Part shown: positions 18,003 to 26,255 of the stretch, one piece after another
How the letters are laid out: each line of letters begins with the position of its first letter
Position numbering within the stretch: the first letter of the stretch is position 1
Assembly (NCBI GenBank): GCA_046349435.1
Contig: JAXMCI010000046.1
Coordinates: 1-60,752, forward strand
Direction of reading: 5' to 3'
Length of the DNA: 60,752 nucleotides
DNA from: JAXMCI01 sp046349435
Lineage (GTDB): Bacteria > Pseudomonadota > Alphaproteobacteria > Dongiales > Dongiaceae
Position numbers and translations under genes: made by a program
Notes under the pieces: model-generated
The model's input: only the letters and a program-made list of their open reading frames with translations
What the model was told of the DNA's origin: nothing
Databases searched by the model: none

Positions 18003-19713
18003 GGCGGCCAGATCGGCGGCCGGCGCGGTTCGGGCGCGTCGGGCCGCGGCGCCGCCTGCGGCAGCGCGGCGAGCGCGGTGGCGGCGCGGGCGACGACGGC
18101 GTCCCAGTCGCCGTCGGCCGGCTGGCGGAAGATCCGCAGCGACGGGTACCACGGGCTGTCCTCGCGGCCGCGCAGCCAGCGCCAGCAGGAGTCGAAGCGA
18201 TCGAGCAGCCAGACCGGCCGGCCGAGCGCGCCGGCGAGTGCGCCACCGCGGTGTCGACCGAGATCACCAGGTCGAGCCCGGCGACCAGCGCCGCGGTGTC
18301 GGCGAAGTCGCCGAGCTCGCCGGTCCAGTCCAGCAAGGCGAGCCCGTCCGGCGGGGTCCGCGCCTCGGCCGCCGCGGAACCCTTCTGCAGCGAGACGAAG
18401 GTTATGCCGGGCGCGGCGGCGAGCGGCGCCAGCCGCGCCAGCGGCAGGGAGCGGCGCCGGTCCGTCCCCGTGCCGGACGCGGCGTCGGGGTTGCCGCCCA
18501 GCAGAGCCCGACCTTGAGGCCGGGCAGCGCCGCCAGCCGCCGCCGCCACATCGCGGCTCGAAGCGGCCGGGCCGTCAGGTAGGGAATCGCGGCCGGCACC
18601 GTCTCGGGCGTCGTGCCGAGCCGGTGGGGCAGGCTGGGGAGCGCGCATTCCAGGTCGAAGGGCGGCAGCGGCTCGCCGCGGACCACGACGCGCTCGATCC
18701 CCGGCAGCCCCGAAAGCAGGACCGCGAGCGGGCGCGGCACCTCGAGGACGACCTTGCCCAGGGCGGCGACGAGCGGCGCATAGCGGCAGAACTGGATGGC
18801 GTCGCCGAAGCCCTGCTCGGCATGGAGCAGCAGGACGCGGTCGCCGGGCGGCCTACCGTCCCAGGCGGGGCGGCCGAGGTCGCGCGGCGGGATCTGCGCC
18901 GTGCGGTAGCGCCACTCGTACTCGGGCCAGCCGGTCGCCCAGTCGCCCAGCGCGAGAGCGGCCATGCCGAGATTGAGGTGTGCGTCGGCATAGTCCGGCC
19001 GGAGCGCCGCGGCGCGGCGGTGGCAGGCCAGCGCTTCCTCGGCGAGGCCGAGGCGCTGCAGCGCGAGCCCGAGGTTGTTGTGCGCCTCGGCGAGGTCGGG
19101 CCGGAGCGCGACGGCCCGGCGGTGGCAGCGCCACCGCCTCGGCGGCCTCGTCGAGCTGATGGAGGACCAGCCCGAGGTTGGTCAGCGTCTCGGGGATGTC
19201 GGGCCGGAGCGCCAGCACCTGCCGGTAGTGCGCCGCGGCCTCCGGCAGGCGGCCGACCGCGCGCAGCGCGTTGCCCAGGTTGTTGTGCGCCTCGAGATGG
19301 TCCGGCCGCAGCGCCAGTGCCGCCTCGTATTGCGCGATCGCCTCGGCCGGCCGGTCGAGCCGGCGGAGCACGGTGCCGAGATTGTTGCGGGCCTCGGCGG
19401 AGGCGGGATCGAGCGCGATCGCCTGCTCGTACCGGGCCATCGCGTCCTCGAGCCGCCCGGATTGCATCAGCGCCAGGCCGAGGTCGGCGCAGGTCTCGGC
19501 ATGGTCCGGGCGCAGCGCCTGGGCGCGCTCGAGCAGCGCGACCGCCTCGCTCCGGCGGCCGCTCGAGAGTGCCATGGCAGCGAGCAGCCGGAGGCAGTCG
19601 GCGTTGTCCGGATCGACCGCGAGGATCTTTCTGTAGGCCCCCTCGGCCTCGGCCAGGCGGCCGGCACGATGGTGCCGGACGGCGGCGGCGAGGGCGGGCG
19701 CGGGCGCAGCCAC
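18003..19713 (-). pseudogene. TPR plus GT9-like glycosyltransferase, frame broken as sequenced
   Basis: Starts with GTG (MAAPAPALAAAVRHHRAGRL), preceded by AGGG about 7 bases away. It has at least six TPR units (ARNNLGTVLRRLDRPAEA, AHNNLGNALRAVGRLPEA). The frame then shifts at about 19,128 (two bases missing restores AVALCHRRAVALRP). A GT9/ADP-heptosyltransferase-like domain follows: WPEYEWRYR, LLLHAEQGFGDAIQFCRYAPLV and, after a shift near 18,496, VGLCWAGNPDAAS and LDWTGELGDFADTAALVAGLDLVISVDTAVAH. A third shift near 18,240 restores LAGALGRPVWLLDRFDSCWR. All three are repaired by adding one or two bases. No stop separates it cleanly from the GT41 gene, and a single added C near 18,020 would make one protein of about 1,300 residues. 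Cytosolic sugar transferase; acceptor unknown. Confidence 0.7.
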
Positions 19714-20253
19714 GCTGCGCCCTGGAGCGCTAGCGGGCCTCCCCGGTTCGGTATCGGTGATCTCTGCCGGTCATCGGCGCCGCTGCATCGCTCATGCCTG
19801 TTCCCCCGGATCGCAGTCTCGTCGCGAGGGCGGCACACCAGACACACCGGCGCGTCTCGGCGCGCGAGAACCGCGCGGCCTGCACCACTGCTGCCTGATG
19901 ATCGACCGGCGACCCCCGAGACGCCGGCCACACCCCCATATGCCGCTCGATGTGGTTACACCGGAACGGCAGATGATGCATTACCACGATTGCAGCGCAG
20001 GGGCAAATTGCACTGCAGGGTTATCCGATCAAAACCTGTATTTTACTTGGAAACGGAATAATCTTTAAGGTTTCATCTGTATAGATGGATGCCACTATCC
20101 ATGGAAACAATGTCGTACGATCGTAACGATCGCGCCGCTCGACTGCCTCGCGACCGCATTCGTTGCGTCGCGCGCCGGCGTCGCTTATGGCGGACCGCGC
20201 CGGTGCGCGATATGGTTGCGGCGGGGCGTGCGGGGGTAATTGCCAGATGATCG
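19714..20253. promoter_or_regulatory. Divergent control region between the collagen/glycosyltransferase cluster and the type I exporter
   Basis: This gap of about 540 bp has no convincing gene. Its central part (about 20,000-20,130) is much more AT-rich than the surroundings and holds several short palindromes: CATCT-GTAT-AGATG near 20,074-20,087, ATGGAT-N6-ATCCAT near 20,085-20,102, and the 15-bp CGATCGTAACGATCG at 20,118-20,132. It is the only place from which both the minus-strand cluster and the plus-strand exporter can be started, so both promoters probably lie here. I could not define -35/-10 boxes with confidence. Confidence 0.5.
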
Positions 20254-20304
20254 ATGCGAGCGGGCCGGTCCGCCGATCGCGGCGGCAGCGACGGTGATTC
20301 GTCG

Positions 20305-22539
20305 ATGACCGACATCGGGACCGACATCGGGAACGGTCCGGCGCCGGGCGCCGGGCGCGCGACGGGCCCGCGGCTGCAGGCCGTGCTCGGCGCGGCGCGG
20401 CACCACGGGGTCGAGCTCGACCTGGCCGAGTACCGGCCGCAGCCAGGCGACGAGGTGCCCTCGGCGGCGGCGCTGTCGCAATGGGCCCAGGCCGGCGGGC
20501 TGTGGGCGCGCGCGGTGCGGATCGGCTGGCGCCAGCTGCTCAAGCTGCCCGACGCCGGGCCGGTGGTGCTGCTGCTCGCCGACGGCGGCGCGGCGCTGGT
20601 CACCGGCGCCACGGCCGAGCCCGCGGCGGTGCTGCTGCTCGACCCGGCGGCGCCGTCGGGCACGCCGCCGGTCGCCGTCGACGAGCTGCGGCTGGCGCGC
20701 GTCTGGCAGGGCGAGGCGGTGCTGCTGCGGGCCAGCCGCGGCCGGGTCGCCGCCGACGCGCCCTTCGACCTCTCCTGGCTGGCCGGGCTGGTGGTGCAGG
20801 AGCGGCGGCAGCTGCGCGACATCGCGCTCGCCTCGCTGACCATCAGCATCCTGACCATCTTCCCGCCGCTCGTCGTCATGGCGACGGTCAACAAGGTGCT
20901 GCAGTTCCACAGCGTCTCGACGCTGGTCATGCTGTCGGCGGTGCTCGTCGTCTGCTTCGCCTACGACACCCTGCTCGGCCATGCCCGGCGGGCGATCGTC
21001 GCGGTGGTCGGCGCGCGGCTCGACACGCGGCTCAACCTGCACGTCTTCAACCGGCTGCTGCGGCTGCCGCTCGACTATTTCGAGCGCCACCCGGCGGGCG
21101 AGACGATGTACCGCATCGCCCAGGTCCACAAGGTGCGGGAGTTCATCACCGGCAAGCTGCTGACCACCTTCCTCGACCTCATCACCCTGGTCGTGCTGCT
21201 GCCCTTCCTGTTCTACCTCAGCGTCACGCTGACCTGGCTGGTGGTCGGCTGCTCGATCCTGATCGCGCTGGTCATCCTCGCCTTTCTCAAGCCGCTGCGC
21301 CGCGCCTACAACCGCGTCTCGGCGGCGGAGACCTGGAAGGCGGCGGCGCTCGGCGAGAGCATCGTCGGGGTCAAGACGGTGAAGGCGCTGGCGCTCGAGC
21401 CGCAGCGCCGCGCGCTGTGGGACGAGCGGCTGGCCGAGGCCGGCAAGGCGCGGCTCGCCTTCGAGCGGCTGGCGAGCTGGCCGCAGACCATCGTCAACCC
21501 GATCGAGCGGCTGATGGTGCTCGGCACCATGATGTTCGGCGCCTATCTCGCGCTGCACGACGAGACCGGCTACCTGGTCGGCAGCCTGTTCGCCTTCATG
21601 ATGCTCTCCGGCCGCGTCGCCCAGCCGCTCGCCGGGCTCGCCCGGCTGGTGCAGGACTACGAGGAGCTCGGCACCGCGCTGGCCGAGGCCGGCTCGGTGC
21701 TCAACCGGCCGCTGGAGAGCGACGGGGCGAGCGGCCTGCGGCCGCGGCTGGCCGGCGCCATCGCCTTCGAGGACCTCACCTTCACCTACGGCGGCAGCAA
21801 GGTGCCGGCGCTCGACCGGGTCAGCTTCGCGGTGCCCGCCGGCACCATGCTCGGCATCGTCGGGCGCAGCGGCTCGGGCAAGTCGACCATCACCCGCCTG
21901 CTGCAGGGCATCAACCGCGACTACAGCGGCTTCCTCAAGCTCGACGGCGCCGACCTGCGGGAGATCAACCTGCGCCACCTCCGCCAGAGCCTCGGCGTGG
22001 TGCTGCAGGACAACTTCCTGTTCCGCGGCACGGTGCGCGACAACATCATCGCCGGCCGCCCCGGCCTGACGCTGGCCGACGCGATGCAGGCGGCGCGCCT
22101 GGCCGGCGCCGAGGAGTTCATCGAGCGCATGCCGAACGGCTACGACACCTACATCGAGGAGGGCTCGCCCAATCTGTCGGGCGGCCAGCGCCAACGGCTG
22201 GCGATCGCCCGCGCGCTGATCCACGACCCGCGCATCCTGATCCTCGACGAAGCGACCAGCGCGCTCGACCCGGAGAGCGAGGCGGTGGTCAACGCCAACC
22301 TGCAGCGCATCGCCGCCGGCCGGACGATGGTGATCGTCTCGCACCGGCTCACCTCGCTGGTCGGCTGCGACCAGATCCTGGTGATGGAGCGGGGCAGGGT
22401 GGCCGACATCGGCGCGCATGCCGAGCTGGTCGAGCGCTGCACCATCTACCGCCAGCTCTGGCTGCAGCAGAACCGCCACCTCGAGCCGGTCGCGCCGCGG
22501 CCGGTCGAGGTGGTGCGCCGGCTGACCCATGGCGAGTAG
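20305..22539 (+). CDS. Type I secretion ABC transporter (HlyB/LapB-like)
   Basis: Inner-membrane ATPase/permease of about 744 residues; an in-frame ATG at 20254 would add 17. The N-terminal 120 residues form a peptidase C39-like domain without a cysteine, as in HlyB-type exporters of RTX and adhesin substrates rather than bacteriocin processors. Membrane segments follow (LASLTISILTIFPPLVVMA, LDLITLVVLLPFLFYL, GCSILIALVILAFL). The nucleotide-binding domain has Walker A GRSGSGKST (about residue 520), signature LSGGQRQRLAIARAL, Walker B ILILDEATSALD and the H-loop VSHRL. It overlaps the adaptor gene by 11 bases. Divergent from the collagen-like protein cluster, it most likely exports that protein. 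No outer-membrane TolC homologue is visible in the window. Confidence 0.93.
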   Translation: MTDIGTDIGNGPAPGAGRATGPRLQAVLGAARHHGVELDLAEYRPQPGDEVPSAAALSQWAQAGGLWARAVRIGWRQLLKLPDAGPVVLLLADGGAALVTGATAEPAAVLLLDPAAPSGTPPVAVDELRLARVWQGEAVLLRASRGRVAADAPFDLSWLAGLVVQERRQLRDIALASLTISILTIFPPLVVMATVNKVLQFHSVSTLVMLSAVLVVCFAYDTLLGHARRAIVAVVGARLDTRLNLHVFNRLLRLPLDYFERHPAGETMYRIAQVHKVREFITGKLLTTFLDLITLVVLLPFLFYLSVTLTWLVVGCSILIALVILAFLKPLRRAYNRVSAAETWKAAALGESIVGVKTVKALALEPQRRALWDERLAEAGKARLAFERLASWPQTIVNPIERLMVLGTMMFGAYLALHDETGYLVGSLFAFMMLSGRVAQPLAGLARLVQDYEELGTALAEAGSVLNRPLESDGASGLRPRLAGAIAFEDLTFTYGGSKVPALDRVSFAVPAGTMLGIVGRSGSGKSTITRLLQGINRDYSGFLKLDGADLREINLRHLRQSLGVVLQDNFLFRGTVRDNIIAGRPGLTLADAMQAARLAGAEEFIERMPNGYDTYIEEGSPNLSGGQRQRLAIARALIHDPRILILDEATSALDPESEAVVNANLQRIAAGRTMVIVSHRLTSLVGCDQILVMERGRVADIGAHAELVERCTIYRQLWLQQNRHLEPVAPRPVEVVRRLTHGE

Positions 22540-23986
22540 CGGCCGCCCCGCCGGCACCGCGCTGGTGGCCGCGCTCGGCCGCGCCCGGCCGTGGCTGCCC
22601 GCCATCCCGCTGTCGCTGCGCGCCGGCCGCGGCGCCGACCCGACCCTGCCCGCGCTGCTCGAGTTCCAGTGGCCCTCGACGGCGGTCGCCAACGCGCCGG
22701 TGCCGCGCTACGCGCGGAGCGTCGTCTGGATCGTCGCCAGCCTGGTGGCGGCGCTGATCGTCGTCGCCGGGCTGCTGCCGGTCGACCAGGTGGTGACGGC
22801 GCGGGCCATCGTCGTCTCGCAGACGGCGAGCATCCAGGTGCAGCCGCTGGAGACGGCCATCGTCCGCTCGATCGAGGTGCGCGAGGGCGACCAGGTGAAG
22901 GCGGGCCAGGTGCTGGCCCGGCTCGACCCGACCTTCGCCACCGCCGATCTCGAGGCGCTCGCCACCCAGTCCGCCGCGCTCGAGGCGCTGGTCGCCCGGC
23001 TGCATGCCGAGGCGGCCGGCCAGCCCTTCACCTACATCGGGCTCGACCCGGCCTGGTCGCTGCAGGCGGCGATCCACGCCCACCGCAAGGCCGAGCTCGA
23101 TTCCCGGGTCGAGAACTACAACCTGCGCTACGCCCAGCTGACCGCCGCCATCGCCCGCGCCGAGGCCGATGCCAGCGGCTACGCCGCCCGCCTCAAGGTG
23201 GCGCTCGACGTCGAGCAGATGCGCAAGAAGCTGGAGCAGCAGAAATGGGGCAGCCGCCTCAACACGCTGGCGGCCACCGACAACCGCGCCGAGATGGCGC
23301 GCGCGATGGCCAACGCGCAGCAGAGCGCCGAGGCGGCGCGGCGCGACCAGTCGGCGGTGCGCGCCGAGCGCGACGCCTTCGTCCAGGGCTGGGCGTCGGA
23401 GACCTCGCAGCAGCTCGCCGAGGCGACCGCCAAGCTGTCCGACGCGCGCGGCCAGCTCGACAAGGCGAAGCTGCGGCGCCAGCTGGTCGAGCTGAGGAGC
23501 GAGAAGGACGGCGTCATCCAGTCGGTGGCCAAGGTCTCGGTCGGCTCGGTGGTGCAGTCGGGCCAGCCGCTGATCACCCTGGTGCCGAGCGACGCGCCGC
23601 TCGAGATCGAGGCCGACATCGCCGGCCGCGACAACGGCTTCGTCCATGTCGGCGATCCGGTGGCGATCAAGCTCGACACCTTCGCCTACTCGCAATACGG
23701 CATGGCCGAGGGGCGGGTGCGCACGATCAGCCCGGACAGCATCACCGCGCAGGACGAGGCGCGCAACCCGACCGGGACGCTGGCCCAGCTGCCGGGCAGC
23801 ATCGAGCCCTACTTCCGGGCCCGCATCAGCATCGACAAGGTGGCGCTGCACGGCGTCCCCGCGGGCTTCCGGCTGCGCCCGGGCCTGCCGGCCACCGCCG
23901 ACATCAAGGTCGGCCAGCGCACCGTGCTGAAGTACCTGCTCGGCAGCGTCCTGCCGGTCGCCCAGGAAGGCATGCGGGAGCCGTGA
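22529..23986 (+). CDS. HlyD-family periplasmic adaptor of type I secretion
   Basis: Protein of 485 residues with a cytosolic N-terminus of about 60 residues, one membrane anchor (VVWIVASLVAALIVVAGLLPV), a biotinyl-lipoyl-like half (VREGDQVKAGQVLARLDP), a long coiled-coil hairpin (about 160-320, rich in Ala, Glu, Lys and Gln), the second lipoyl half (SVGSVVQSGQPLITLVPSD) and a beta-barrel region ending VGQRTVLKYLLGSVL, the classic HlyD C-terminus. It bridges the ABC transporter and an outer-membrane channel. ATG lies inside the end of the ABC gene (11-base overlap), so the two form one transcription unit. Confidence 0.95.
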   Translation: MASSGRPAGTALVAALGRARPWLPAIPLSLRAGRGADPTLPALLEFQWPSTAVANAPVPRYARSVVWIVASLVAALIVVAGLLPVDQVVTARAIVVSQTASIQVQPLETAIVRSIEVREGDQVKAGQVLARLDPTFATADLEALATQSAALEALVARLHAEAAGQPFTYIGLDPAWSLQAAIHAHRKAELDSRVENYNLRYAQLTAAIARAEADASGYAARLKVALDVEQMRKKLEQQKWGSRLNTLAATDNRAEMARAMANAQQSAEAARRDQSAVRAERDAFVQGWASETSQQLAEATAKLSDARGQLDKAKLRRQLVELRSEKDGVIQSVAKVSVGSVVQSGQPLITLVPSDAPLEIEADIAGRDNGFVHVGDPVAIKLDTFAYSQYGMAEGRVRTISPDSITAQDEARNPTGTLAQLPGSIEPYFRARISIDKVALHGVPAGFRLRPGLPATADIKVGQRTVLKYLLGSVLPVAQEGMREP

Positions 23987-24013
23987 GATTGAGCCCGCCC
24001 CGGCCCTCACCCT

Positions 24014-24063
24014 CCCGGCGCTGGCGCGCCGGGCCCCTCCCTCTCCCACTTCGTGGGCGAGGG
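24014..24063. terminator. Twin hairpins between convergent genes
   Basis: Two stem-loops lie between the HlyD gene and the converging transporter gene. 24014-24033 is CCCGGCGC-TGGC-GCGCCGGG. 24039-24063 is CCCTCTCCCAC-TTC-GTGGGCGAGGG with one mismatch. The second resembles a CTCCCACTTCGTGGGAG-type intergenic repeat found widely in alphaproteobacteria. A bidirectional terminator is likely; there is no T-run. Confidence 0.5.
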
Positions 24064-24079
24064 AAGCCGACCTCGAGGC

Positions 24080-25042
24080 TCACCTCGCGGCGCGCGCCAG
24101 CCGGCGCTCGCGCAGGATGACGAAGAAGCCGCTGCCGACGATCAGCGCGCCGCCGACGATGGTGAAGCCGTCGGGCAGGTTGCCGAAGACGAGATAGCCC
24201 CAGAGCACGCCCCAGGGCAGCGCCGAGTACTCGAAGGGCGCCACGGCATTGGCCTCGGCCAGGCGGTAGCCGGCGGCGAGCAGCACGAAGCAGAACGAGG
24301 CCATCAGGCCGCAGGCGACCATCAGCAGGCCGTCGACGGGCTCGGGCCAGCTCCAGCCCATGCTCAGGAATCGGGGCACCAGCGTGCCGGTCGAGCCCTG
24401 GAGGCCGGTCATCAGCAGCGCCAGGAGCGCGCTGCCCACCAGGTAGACGGCGGTCGAGGACAGCGCCATCGCGGCGCCGGTCTCGGACGTCATGCGGCGG
24501 ACCTGGAGCTGGCCGGCGGCGTAGAACAGCGCCGCGGCGAGCAGGAGGAGGGCGGTGGGCTCGAACAGGGCGGTGCCCGGCCGCACGATGATCAGCGCCC
24601 CGGCGAATCCCACGATGATGGCCGACCAGCGCCGCCAGCCGACGCGGTCGCCGAAGAACAGCTGCGACAGCGCCGCGATGAACAGCGGCACGGTGAAGAA
24701 CACCGCCACCGCCTCGGCCAGCGGCAGGCGCGACAGGCCGAGATAGTAGGTGACGTAGGAGAGGAAGAGGCAGGCGCCGCGCAGCACGTGCAGCCCGGCG
24801 TGCCGGCCGCGCATGAAGCCCAGCCCCTCGCGCGGCCAGACATAGGCGAGCAGCAGCGGCAGGGCGACGATGCTGCGCACGAAGACGAGCTCGTGCACGG
24901 GATAGTCGCCGCTCATCAGCTTGACGATGACGTCCTGGATCGAGAGCACCGAGACGCCGACCGCGACGCAGAGGATGCCGAGCAGCAGGCGGCGTCCGGA
25001 GGAAGCCGGCGCCAGGGCCAGGGCGTCGTCGGCCGCGCTCAT
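24080..25042 (-). CDS. DMT-superfamily EamA transporter
   Basis: A 320-residue inner-membrane protein with about ten hydrophobic segments arranged as two EamA halves (first half LLLGILCVAVGVSVLSIQDVIVKLMSG, with VFVRSIVALPLLLAYV and WSAIIVGFAGALIIVRPG; second half LLLLAAALFYAAGQLQVRRM, and GGALIVGSGFFVILRERR at the end). Such proteins export metabolites or amino acids; the substrate is not readable. The ATG at 25042 (MSAADDALAL) is preferred over an in-frame start 40 codons upstream because the extra residues are Pro-rich and non-conserved in look. It stands alone, converging on the HlyD gene. Confidence 0.9.
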   Translation of the reverse strand: MSAADDALALAPASSGRRLLLGILCVAVGVSVLSIQDVIVKLMSGDYPVHELVFVRSIVALPLLLAYVWPREGLGFMRGRHAGLHVLRGACLFLSYVTYYLGLSRLPLAEAVAVFFTVPLFIAALSQLFFGDRVGWRRWSAIIVGFAGALIIVRPGTALFEPTALLLLAAALFYAAGQLQVRRMTSETGAAMALSSTAVYLVGSALLALLMTGLQGSTGTLVPRFLSMGWSWPEPVDGLLMVACGLMASFCFVLLAAGYRLAEANAVAPFEYSALPWGVLWGYLVFGNLPDGFTIVGGALIVGSGFFVILRERRLARAAR

Positions 25043-25229
25043 CGGCGGGGGCCGGCAGGCGGCCGCGGGATCGGCTGGGTCGGCCGGATGAAAGCGGGGC
25101 GGCGCGGCACCGGAAATCGCGAGAGGGCGGCGGGAGCATGATCCTAGAGCGCCCGGCGGCACCGGTTATGCCGGGACGCGGCACGCCCTGTCGCGGCTGC
25201 GTCGCCGGCCCGGATTTCCGGCCGGCGGC

Positions 25230-26090
25230 CTAATGCGCCAGCAGCACCGGCAGGGGGAAGCCCTCGAGCACGGTGCGGGTGCAGCCGCCGAACAGCGCCT
25301 GCCGCACCCGGCCGACGCCGAAGCCGCCCATCACCACGAGGTCGGCGCCGGCCTCGGCCGCACCCTCGGCGAGCAGCGCCGCAACCGGGCGGCGCCCCGC
25401 CTCGAGCCGGCGGACCTCGGCCGCGATGCCGTGCCAGGCGAGGTGGCCGGCGACGCCGTCCGCGGCCGCCGGCACGCCGCCCTCGGCCACGGCGAGCACC
25501 ACGACGCGCCCGGCCCGGGCGAGCAGCGGCAGCGCAGCGGCGACGGCGCGCGCCGCCTCGGCGGTTTCCTTCCAGCAGACCGCCACGGTGCCCAGCCCCT
25601 GCAGCGGGCGACCGGGCGAGGTCAGCAGCAGCGGCCGGCCGGCGCGCAGCAGCAGCAGCTCCAGCAGGTCGGCCGGCAGCCCGTTGGGGCGGCTCGGACG
25701 GGCGGCGACGATCAGGTCGTTGCGCCGGGCGCGGCAGAGCAGCCGCTCCGGCGCCTCCCCCACCTCCTCCTGCCAGCTCGCGCTGACCGCGTCGCAGGGA
25801 CCGGGCGTCGCGACCACCGGGATGCGGCGGCCGGCGCAGAAGGCGCCGACATGGCGGGCCGCCGCCGCCGAGCGGTCGAGCGCCTCGGCCTGCAGCCGGT
25901 CGAGCATGCGGGCGAGCCCCGTCCCGACCGCGAAGGCGTTCTCCGGCAGCGCGGCGGCCGCCTCACCCGGGGTCAGCAGCAGGTGCAGGAACTCGAGATG
26001 GGCGCCGAACGGGCGGGCCACGGCCCAGGCCGTCTCCAGCACCGTGTCGTCGCTGTCCGCCCCGCCGACCGGAACCAGGATCGTGCGCAT
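25230..26090 (-). CDS. Universal stress protein with two tandem UspA domains
   Basis: A 286-residue cytosolic protein. The first half begins MRTILVPVGG and runs to about residue 145. The second half (LGTVAVCWKETAEAARAVAAA) ends in LVVMGGFGVGRVRQALFGGCTRTVLEG, matching the G-2X-G-9X-G nucleotide-binding signature of ATP-binding Usp proteins. The same architecture recurs at 44,022-44,879. Tandem Usp proteins often belong to oxygen-limitation regulons; a TTGA-N6-TCAA box 80 bases upstream supports that here. Confidence 0.92.
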   Translation of the reverse strand: MRTILVPVGGADSDDTVLETAWAVARPFGAHLEFLHLLLTPGEAAAALPENAFAVGTGLARMLDRLQAEALDRSAAAARHVGAFCAGRRIPVVATPGPCDAVSASWQEEVGEAPERLLCRARRNDLIVAARPSRPNGLPADLLELLLLRAGRPLLLTSPGRPLQGLGTVAVCWKETAEAARAVAAALPLLARAGRVVVLAVAEGGVPAAADGVAGHLAWHGIAAEVRRLEAGRRPVAALLAEGAAEAGADLVVMGGFGVGRVRQALFGGCTRTVLEGFPLPVLLAH

Positions 26091-26161
26091 CCCGAGAAAC
26101 CCTCCCGCCGGGCATCACCCGCCCGGTCCCCGCTTCTCGCATGCTCCGGGCCGCAACGTCC

Positions 26162-26175
26162 TTGACCTGCCTCAA
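26162..26175. promoter_or_regulatory. FNR/FixK-type box
   Basis: The 14-bp sequence TTGACCTGCCTCAA fits the core TTGA-N6-TCAA recognised by FNR, FixK, ANR and DNR regulators. It lies in the 165-bp gap between the divergently oriented Usp gene and hybrid kinase gene, centred 78 bases before the Usp start codon, a position suited to activation of the Usp gene. Confidence 0.55.
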
Positions 26176-26255
26176 CAGGCGAAGCCGGTTGAACCTATGC
26201 GGCTCCCGCGGTTCCGCTATGATGCCGCGCCACACCGGCCCACGGACACCCATCG

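Noticed and set aside
20185..22692. 835-codon minus-strand open frame opposite the ABC exporter
   Set aside because: Composition (runs of Asp, Arg, Gln, Val) and the absence of motifs mark it as an antisense shadow of the clear HlyB-type gene.
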